64,000 nt of DNA, from positions 135,577,104-135,641,103 of the forward strand of contig CM061062.1 of assembly GCA_030762895.1 (NCBI GenBank), in the 5' to 3' direction. The translations under genes were made by a program, and so were the position numbers. The notes under the pieces are model-generated. The model saw only the letters and a list, made by a program, of their open reading frames with translations. It ran no database searches and had not been told where the DNA came from. Below are positions 57,055-64,000 of the stretch, in pieces (position 1 is the stretch's first letter; every line of letters begins with the position of its first letter). This stretch comes from Sophora flavescens. Lineage: Eukaryota; Streptophyta; Magnoliopsida; Fabales; Fabaceae.

Positions 57055-57287
57055 AAGCAAGCAAGCCATCTGTTATCAGGAGATCTAAGTCTTTCCTACC
57101 TTGGTGAACAAGTGTAAAATCTTCGAGGATGCTTACGAGGCCAGGATCGCAAGCCGCAAAAGTTCAGAGATCCAAAGCAGTAAGGACGAAGATCAGAAGA
57201 ACGGGGTGAGACAATGTCATCTGCATTGACTTCAAGTAGAATGGCAAGGAATCACAGTTCTCAGCAGGTAAGCCCAAGGATTGGGAT
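57055..57287 (+). other. T2 junction between integrase and displaced gag piece
   Basis: No clear reading; scattered matches to neither domain. The join between integrase and the gag piece lies here. Confidence -1.
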
Positions 57288-57537
57288 TCTCCTAACCATG
57301 TCAGATTTGGAAAACGTGGAGAAGGTCACTATACCCATCAATGCAAGGAGTCGAACATCACCTATTTCAAGTGTGGCAAATATGGTCACCTCAGCAGGAA
57401 CTGTAAAGGAGAAAAGTCAGAACCACAGAGTGCTAGCAGGAATCAGAGTGCGCAGCGGAAGCGTAGTGGAGCTGGAGCCTCCAAGTCCATGGACTCAACC
57501 CAACGTATGTGCCTAATTGATGAAAGTTTAACCAGTT
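57288..57537 (+). pseudogene. gag: T2 displaced gag piece with zinc knuckle
   Basis: In frame the sequence reads FGKRGEGHYTHQCKE, then YFKCGKYGHLSRNCKGEK, a CCHC-like knuckle (first Cys replaced by Tyr), and a Ser/Gln-rich tail. Such knuckles end gag and come before protease in gypsy elements; here the piece is after integrase and 50 bases before the purine tract. The order is therefore scrambled. Either the element is a recombinant or two partial copies were joined. Confidence -1.
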
Positions 57538-57549
57538 AAGGTGATAGAA

Positions 57550-57585
57550 ATTTCGAGGACGAAATTTTTATAAGGGGTGTGGAAT
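57550..57585 (+). promoter_or_regulatory. T2 pre-LTR box and purine tract
   Basis: TTTCGAGGACGAAATTTTTA followed by TAAGGGGTGTGGAAT, directly before the 3' LTR. The first box is conserved in the G array (minus strand, 8830-8860). Confidence -1.
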
Positions 57586-57639
57586 TGTAACACCTCAAGA
57601 TTCACCCTTATGTTTATATGTGTTAGTTCTGGTATATAT

Positions 57640-57697
57640 ATGTTTTATATATATATATATAGTGTGTGTGTGTGTGTGTGTCTGTGTGTGTGTGTGT
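57640..57697. repeat. (TA)n(TG)n microsatellite in T2 3' LTR
   Basis: Alternating TA then TG runs with one TC interruption; the 5' LTR has only short TA/TG runs at the same place. Confidence -1.
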
Positions 57698-59162
57698 TGT
57701 TGCATATGATAATATGTATATTAATATATGATTATTTGCATTAATATGAGATTGTGTCTCTTAATGTTTGATTTTATATGTTAATATATGATATGTGATT
57801 TTATTAATAATAAGTGATTAAGAATGATATGATAAGATATCGTGTGATTTAGTATTTAAATAGAGATAGTGTTATTCTTATATTTTAGCCCCTCAACCAA
57901 TCAGATTTGAGTCCTTATCAATATAGGATTATCCTCTTTTTGTTTATATCTTAAGACCTTATCATAATCTCCTAAGGATCCTATCTAGGAATAACTACCA
58001 AATCTGTCTCTAAAATGCCATCGAACTTTTGACCATCTTAGATTCCGATTTAGGATTCGTAAATTAGATAATTATTTGTAGATATTTCTCTGAGCTTTCT
58101 AAAGATACCAAGAACGCCTCAATCAGAAACTTATAGCTCAAGTTATGGTCAAAATACCAAACTGTATATAGTTTGGGCTGAATTAGGAACCCGTTATGAC
58201 CCAAACTCATATATATACCCTTAGACTCGACCTAAACCTAGTTTACACGACTCCAACACTCATAAAACCCTCCTTCCTCTTTGAATCCTTATGCTTTTTC
58301 TCCCTAAAACTCTTTCTGGGGAACCTGTTCTTGCATCGTTCTTCATTGCTTCTTGATAGGAGAACATCGCTACGAATATGGGTTCGTTGTGCTTGCTGTT
58401 TTGGACTTTAGAAAAGGTAAAATTCGTGCACCTTGTCCCTTGTGTTCTTTCTTTCAAGTTCTTAATCTCTTCCTTTTGATTTCTTGATCTTAGAGTTGAA
58501 CCAAAGTGTCTCTTTGGCGTCCTTGAGGTAGTAGACAAGCACTAGTGAGATGGGACCCTAGTGGATCTTCTTTCTTCTTTTGAAACGCGAACCTCGTACC
58601 AGATATGGGAGAAGAATAGTGTATACACTAGGCTAGGGAGTTGTGTAAGATGAGGGGTTCCCATAGCCCCGTTTATTGTCGTTAAAATGTATTGATGCCA
58701 TGATCTGTCTGGTTGTATGACTGAATTGTTTATATGTTTAATTGGATTAATTGGTATCCCTATTTGTTATAATTATTGAGTTGTTCATGATGTGGTATGC
58801 CTATTGAATTGTCTTATGCCATGAGTTTTGGTTGAATTGGTATGAATACCCATGATTATGAATGTTGTTTTTATGACATTGATTATGTTGATCACATTGA
58901 TAGGATATGTTGTTGATGATGATGTTACGGTTATGTTGAACATGTTAATAATACTCTATTTGGCTTAATTAGGACTCTTAGTTAACATAGGAATTAAGGG
59001 ATTAATTCCCCAAGCTTCATAATACATGAACTGTGTTAGTGAGGGGTGAAGTTTCGTGTCGAATGTTTTAGTTAAGACCTTAGGATCTGATTTGAGAGAA
59101 TTAGGGAGCCTAAACTCCAGGAACACGTTAAATTCTGCCTAGAACAGTATGACCCTGCCCAA

Positions 59163-59324
59163 GAGCACGGTCGTGCTGAACAGGGAGCACGACCGTGCTC
59201 CTAGTTAAATTTTGGAAAACAGGTCGTGCATTGAGAACGGCCGTGCAGGACAGTGAGCACGACCGTGCTCCACTTAAATGGCAGCACGATCGTGCTGGGG
59301 GTTTAGTAGGCCCGTGCTTCCCCC
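59163..59324. repeat. GAGCACG palindrome cluster, T2 3' LTR
   Basis: Same arrangement as 52738-52898, including GGAGCACGACCGTGCTCC. Small differences between the two often change both arms independently. Confidence -1.
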
Positions 59325-61549
59325 TACTGGTTAGAACTTAAGATTAATGAATTAAAGGGGTGTTTACCCCAATTATCCCCAGGTGATGTAATAATACACT
59401 AATCAAATGATAACAAGTTAGATAACTTAATTAAAGATTAATTAAGATAGCAAAGACTGATAAGTTGGTTAAGCCGGTACCCGACGGGTTACCGCACGTT
59501 GTCACGCTTTGGTGCTTTGTGGTCAAAGTGCTCTTGATGCTTTTTGGTCGAGATGTTGTTATGTTGGAACTTGGTACTTTTTTGCCAAGGGGGACTTGAC
59601 CCCACGGCGTGGGTCTAAGGTGTTGATGTTGATGTTGGTGATAAGTCTTGAGTGCTTTTAGGCCCAAGCAAAGGAGGTGGTTGCCTTGTGTGTTGTTGTA
59701 CCATTTACATAGAGCATTGGAGTTGATGTTGTGGGGGATGTTCAACATAGGGGAGGTCATCCTAGTTATGATGATCTGGCCCAAGTCTCGGGTGGTTCAC
59801 CCATGGTTTGGGGAACCGTACGCCCCCGAGGTGGCGTATCCAGTTATGATATGTCGGCTATCTAAGGGGTTCCTCCATGGTTTGGGGAACTGCCAGTGTT
59901 GGTGCTTTTTGGCCAATACGGATATGTAACTCCGAAGTTGACTTCCTGAGTTAGTTGGATCCACATGCATTGATGGAGTAGTGGAGTAGGGTTTCATTGT
60001 ACTGCATAGCATATGTTAGATGATTAACATGTTGTTATGGTATTATATGATGATGTATAAATATTATATGTTGTTATATTTCTATGCCATGCTATGATGT
60101 ATGTTCATCTTATTCCCTATTCTCATGCCGTTGTGTTTACACGATTTCTTACTCCATGTTTTCCTGTTTCTATTGTTGCATTTATTTCCTTTTGCAGAGG
60201 ATGGTGATCAGCCAGCGGAGGAGTGACTCTGAGGAGCCGTGATTCTAGTTAGAATGCTGAGTTGTAGTTTTTAGTTTCATTAGTTATTTAGTTTGTTTCC
60301 GTGATGTATCCGGATTTTGGTTATACCAGCTCTATATGTGACATCGGGGTTGGGTTTTCTTTATCTGTCTTGTTTATGTTTTACTGTTTTAAAACTGTTA
60401 TTTCCGCGTTGTTTGTAAAAGCCTGATTTTTTTATTAAGATGTTCAACCGGTTAAAATATACTAATCATATTTTAATCTAAGAGTTAGAAAGTGTTTTTG
60501 AATAAAATAAAATCTCATTCATAGTATACTTTATGGTAGAAGGTTACGATAAAATTTTGGGTTGAAAATTCAGACGAAAGCCAGTCTGCGTTTTCACTGT
60601 CGGTACAAGTTTACTAAGCAGAAAACCAAATTTTGAACCGTGAATGAAACGGTTAGTGTTTTTGTGATTTTTTGTTTGATATTGGAAATTTTCGAAAATT
60701 CGAGTTCAGAAATAAAATATAATATTTATTTCGAGTGAAATACGATCGAAAACTTGAACCGGAATACGCAATAGAGCATAGTAGGGAGCACAAAAGTGAT
60801 GAGGTGACATGTGAGTGTGAGGTGACTTACTAGGGGATGGCCTAAGTCACATCCTAAAAAGTGGTCATGATGACACTTTTCAAATTATATCATATTATAT
60901 TCTAAAAACCTATTTTTCTCTTTCCTCTTCAACCAAACAAGTCTTAAAGACTAAACTTGCTCTCCAAGATCATCCTCTCTCCAAAATTTCGTGCTCCCCT
61001 CTTCCTCCTCTATATAATCATCACTCATCTTCATTATCTCATTTTCTTCCTCCATCTTCATACTTCTTCAACTTCTTCCATTTCTTCTTTTTTTCAAACA
61101 CTTAAAGCTTCCATTTTTATTAGTCTTTTCCACTTGAGTTCTTCATTAAAGTTCTTCCTTATACTAAGGGTAATGCTCTCATATGAATCTTTTTGCAAGT
61201 TTCATCTTTTATTTCTTAGTTTGCTTTATGTGTTCTTTATATGCTTTAAACTTCTAAAATCTCTCTAAAATGGTAGAAAACTCCTTTTGAGTTGAAACCA
61301 CTTTCTATAGTCTTGTATTAACTTATATTTTCACATACTAAGAGGTTGTGCAAAACAAAAATCTCTACCTATCTCTTCCTATGAAAGCCGAATGCTAAGC
61401 ATATGTGGCCTAGGAGGTTTTTGCTTCAACTTTTGGAATATGATCATGTGTTTGAGTTTCTAACTATTCCTTGATCTTAAATCTATAAATCTTGAAAGGT
61501 TTGATAGCTTGTTTTCCTATGATGGATGAAAGTATGTATAAGTAAGCCT

Positions 61550-62229
61550 AGGATACTATGTTTCAACTTTCCAAGTATGATCATGGATTTAGAACTCTTA
61601 ATACCTTGTGATTCTAAACCTAAGAGTTGTTATCAAACAAAGAATATTTTTCATCATTATCCTATGTAGGTCGAAACTTAAATGTTTTAGAACAAGGATG
61701 TTTGAGTTTCATTTTCCAAAATGATCATGGACTAAGGCTCCTTAATATAGAAGGATGCTAAGTCTAAGAGATTGGAAAGTTTAAGGATTTCTAACTTGTT
61801 TATTCTATGTTATTTAACCTAGGATGTGTTATTTCTTATTTTCCAAAATGATCATGGACTTGAGCTCCATTAGATATTTGGATGCTAAGTCTAAGAGATT
61901 GGAGAGTTTAGAGATTTCTAGCCTATAAATCCTATGAAGGCCGAACCTAGAAGGTTATGGACCTAGCATACTTTGTTTTTCATTTTCCAAAATGATCATG
62001 GACTTGAGCTCCTTAATACATTTGGATGCTAAGTCTAAGAGATTGGAAAGTTTAAAGATTTCTAGCCTATTTATCCTATGATAGCCGAACCTATGATGGT
62101 TGTGAACCTAGGATGTTTTGTTTTCATTTTCCAATATGATCATGGACTTAAGCTCCTTATTACATTTGGATGCTAAGTCTAAGAGATTGGAAAGTTTAAA
62201 TATTTCTAGCCTATGTTGTAATACAAGGT
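61550..62229. repeat. ~140-base tandem repeat in G4 LTR
   Basis: Four to five units with TTTTCCAAAATGATCATGGACTT-type sequence, GGATGCTAAGTCTAAGAG and TTTCTAGCC boxes. The last three units (61821-62229) are the most alike, so the expansion is recent there. The other G LTRs have fewer or other copies at this place. Confidence -1.
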
Positions 62230-63019
62230 CGAAACCTACCCTAAGTGGTTGGATGATTTTATTCCATATCTTCAAGTTATAGCAATTTATCTAAGTTACC
62301 AAGAACCTAAGTGATAAGTATCCAAAGGCTTCTGTTGACAAAAGAATCCTAACTCTAATTTGAATTAAATGGCCAAACCTAGCCTAAAGAGAACATAGAT
62401 GAGTTTTCTTGATTTATTGGTTATTATGTTGATTGGTTGAAGGTGGAGTTAGTACTTTGTGGTGTGGCAACGAGGAGCTTCGAGTTCGGGAGTTCGGTAA
62501 TAACCCAGGTGAGGGAAAGAACCAACCTATCGTCGGAATGGATAAGTAGTAGATTATATAATAATTGTGTAGGGCGACCTAAACCCTACTAGTAGTTGAG
62601 TAATCGACAAGACCAAAATCACATTGGAAACCTTTTCTGAAAAACCAATGGCGATTCGGGGATTGTAGGTTTATCGATACTAGGTTGATTTTAGATTGTT
62701 GATAGTTGATTTGATTTTAGTACCTTTATTGAATTGATTTTGTGCTATATTGGTGATATGAGAATATTTGGATTGATATTGTGTTATGCATGATTTGTCT
62801 GGTTTGTATTATTATTCTTAGTGAGTTTTAAGCAAAGATATATATGTTGTCTAAGAGATGATTGTTTTGGGTGTGAGGATAATAATGATTTAGAAGTGCC
62901 TAACCTAGATGATGTATGTTAAAGAGGTGTTACGGCATAGAATATGTGTCAAGTTCTAATGGAAGGTTAAGGCACTAGAATGTTGTTAAAACGGGTTGGT
63001 GAGATTCAAGTATAGGTGT

Positions 63020-63370
63020 TGTTGTCCACAACCGTGTATAGTAATATAATACACAAGGACAAAAGCGTATTGGTAATATAACACACAAAGACAAAAGTGT
63101 ATTGGAAACATAATACGCAAGGACACCTGTGTATTGGTAATATAATACACTGTGTATTGGTAATATAATACACGTAAAACACTTATGTGTATTGGTAATA
63201 TAATACACCGTGTATTGGTAATATAATACACTTAAAATCAAGAGTTCTCGTGAGACCACTTCCACCTTAGGGAATTTGGATGGAACGCCTTAACGGGAAT
63301 GGGGGTGGAACACCTTAACGGGAATGGAGGTGTGCACTAGGTGGAACATCCTAACGGGAATGAGGGTGTG
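63020..63370. repeat. Two tandem repeats in G4 LTR
   Basis: At 63020-63235 about eight units of TTGGTAATATAATACAC, several framed by GTGTATT and AATACAC so that they can form hairpins; at 63281-63370 three units of GGAACACCTTAACGGGAATG. They occupy the site that holds the GGTCCAGTGCC repeat in G3 and LTR b. The flanks GGTGACAGGA and AGGATGATATA are shared. Confidence -1.
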
Positions 63371-63533
63371 CCCGATGCAAATGAGGGATGGTGACAGGAG
63401 TGGTAGTGGCCACGATAACATAAAGACATGGTGACAGGATTAGAGAGGTTACATTAAAATAAAGTGTCAGATTGCCTGAGAGTAAGGGTAAAGGATGATA
63501 TATATTAACTTGAGGATGATTCATTAGTTATGT

Positions 63534-63755
63534 GTGTTGATTGTCTGTGACAATTACTGTATAATTTACTATGACTCTTTTACGCTTTTTAATGATAGAA
63601 CTGTTTCTTATCCCCTGTATATTTCTGTATGTTGTATTTTATCTCCTTGTGGAATCGTACGAGAAGACCCTATGGATGAGCGTAACCAGGAGAAGTTGGA
63701 TGGAACTCCCTACGAATCGAAGGCTGGAGGACGAGCTGTGACCCATGGTGATTAG
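63534..63755 (+). CDS. LTR-internal conserved short ORF (G4 copy)
   Basis: A 73-residue frame: MLIVCDNYCIIYYDSFTLFN at the start, IVREDPMDE in the middle, and KLDGTPYESKAGGRAVTHGD at the end with TAG. It is the plus-strand counterpart of 10295-10480 and 49082-49300. Stop position, length and C-terminus agree among copies though the surrounding LTR varies. No known domain; net charge of the tail is negative. Low confidence as a real gene. Confidence -1.
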   Translation: MLIVCDNYCIIYYDSFTLFNDRTVSYPLYISVCCILSPCGIVREDPMDERNQEKLDGTPYESKAGGRAVTHGD

Positions 63756-64000
63756 GGTCTAGTTAGTTGTTATGGCCAGTGCGTCTCGTGAGGCGTATTT
63801 TTTTAATATGTTTTCCGCTTTTAACACTTTGTCTAAGTATATGCCTGAGAGGGATCCTACTGATAGGATATCCTCAACGGTATTTTGTAATATGCATAAT
63901 ATACTTATATTGTGATATCCCATTCTATATGAAGTTGTATACTTTATAAGTTAAGTTTTTAATCTTTACATATTTTCACGTTAAGCGTGCGGTTAAGTAA

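Larger units (their letters stand above)
47768..60413 (+). mobile_element. T2: Tekay-like Ty3/gypsy element
   Basis: LTR (two segments, 47768-48776 and 52219-54109), initiator Met tRNA primer site, a damaged protease-RT-RNase H-integrase frame, a gag fragment placed after integrase, a purine tract and the 3' LTR (57586-60413, cut by G4). The integrase C-terminal sequence near 56880-57050 (KSYHDKRRKALEFQEGDHV) is typical of the Tekay/Del kind. The 5' flank is CTCAT (47763-47767) in LINE ORF2; the matching right flank lies outside the window. The element itself was later hit by G3 and G4. Confidence -1.
57586..60413 (+). repeat. T2 3' LTR (cut by G4)
   Basis: Matches the joined 5' LTR to TTTCCGCGTTGTT (60413); about 120 bases of its end are missing because G4 starts there. 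Palindrome cluster at 59163-59324. A TA/TG microsatellite at 57640-57697 is much longer than in the 5' LTR (47815-47855). Confidence -1.
60414..64000 (+). mobile_element. G4: G-family LTR, plus strand, open at window end
   Basis: Starts TGTAAAAGCCTGATTTTT at 60414, homologous to the TGTAACAGCCCG start of the other G LTRs, and follows them to GTTAAGCGTGCGGTTAAG at the window end, which lies about 50-60 bases before the expected LTR end. Whether it is a solo LTR or a full element cannot be told. With more than 3.58 kb it is the longest copy, owing to expanded internal repeats (61550-62229 and 63020-63370). Confidence -1.

Noticed and set aside
63020..63235. CRISPR-like or satellite array
   Set aside because: Units abut with no unique spacers; the array is confined to one LTR.

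Overview
The window looks like repeat-rich nuclear DNA of a dicot plant, probably a legume of the soybean/bean group. The reasons are plant-type Ty1/copia and Ty3/gypsy retrotransposons, a CACTA-type transposon end carrying hairpin-forming ACATCGG subterminal repeats, and LTRs rich in ATAATCGATTAT palindromes, a pattern I associate with legume LTRs (from memory, not searched). I see no host gene, no tRNA or rRNA gene and no CRISPR array. Almost every base can be assigned to a transposable element, most of them truncated or nested in one another.

Layout, using my own labels. 1-321: end of a CACTA transposon, inserted in T1 (322-1301), a fragment of a Tekay-like gypsy LTR. 1302-7180: D1, a minus-strand copia element with 3' LTR, a long third ORF downstream of pol, and the RNase H end of pol. 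7181-16558: G array, minus-strand gypsy units arranged LTR-internal-LTR-internal-LTR with very short internal regions. 16559-22734 plus 31199-31409: C1, a minus-strand copia element split by C2. 22735-31193: C2, a complete plus-strand copia element with two ~1.5 kb LTRs and a CTCCT target duplication. 31410-31711: 3' end of a LINE with poly(A) tail. 31712-32064: gypsy tail fragment. 32065-33907: D2, an LTR plus a short internal piece of the D family (minus). 33908-38163: C3, the 3' half of a plus-strand copia element (RNase H, palindrome array, third ORF, 3' LTR), sitting in the gag of C4 (38164 to about 44075; gag, pol, third ORF). About 44076-45968: Athila/Calypso-like gypsy remnant with protease and env-like ORF but no RT or integrase. 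45969-47767: plant L1-type LINE (ORF1 and start of ORF2), interrupted by T2 (47768-60413 and beyond). T2 is a Tekay-like gypsy element with both LTRs; its 5' LTR holds a solo G-family LTR (G3, 48777-52213, duplication AGTAG) and its 3' LTR is cut by another G-family LTR (G4, 60414-64000, plus strand, running out of the window).

How the parts work together: gag proteins would form virus-like particles; pol would supply protease, integrase, reverse transcriptase and RNase H; the LTRs, primer binding sites and polypurine tracts are the cis sites for copying. Every coding region seen has stops, frameshifts or lost catalytic residues, so none appears autonomous. The points most worth a second look are (1) a third ORF after pol in several copia families, (2) ATAATCGATTAT arrays present both in an LTR and directly upstream of one such ORF, (3) a short ORF conserved inside G-family LTRs, and (4) a site in the G LTR that carries a different tandem repeat in different copies. 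All boundaries and similarities were read by eye; no alignment or database search was run.
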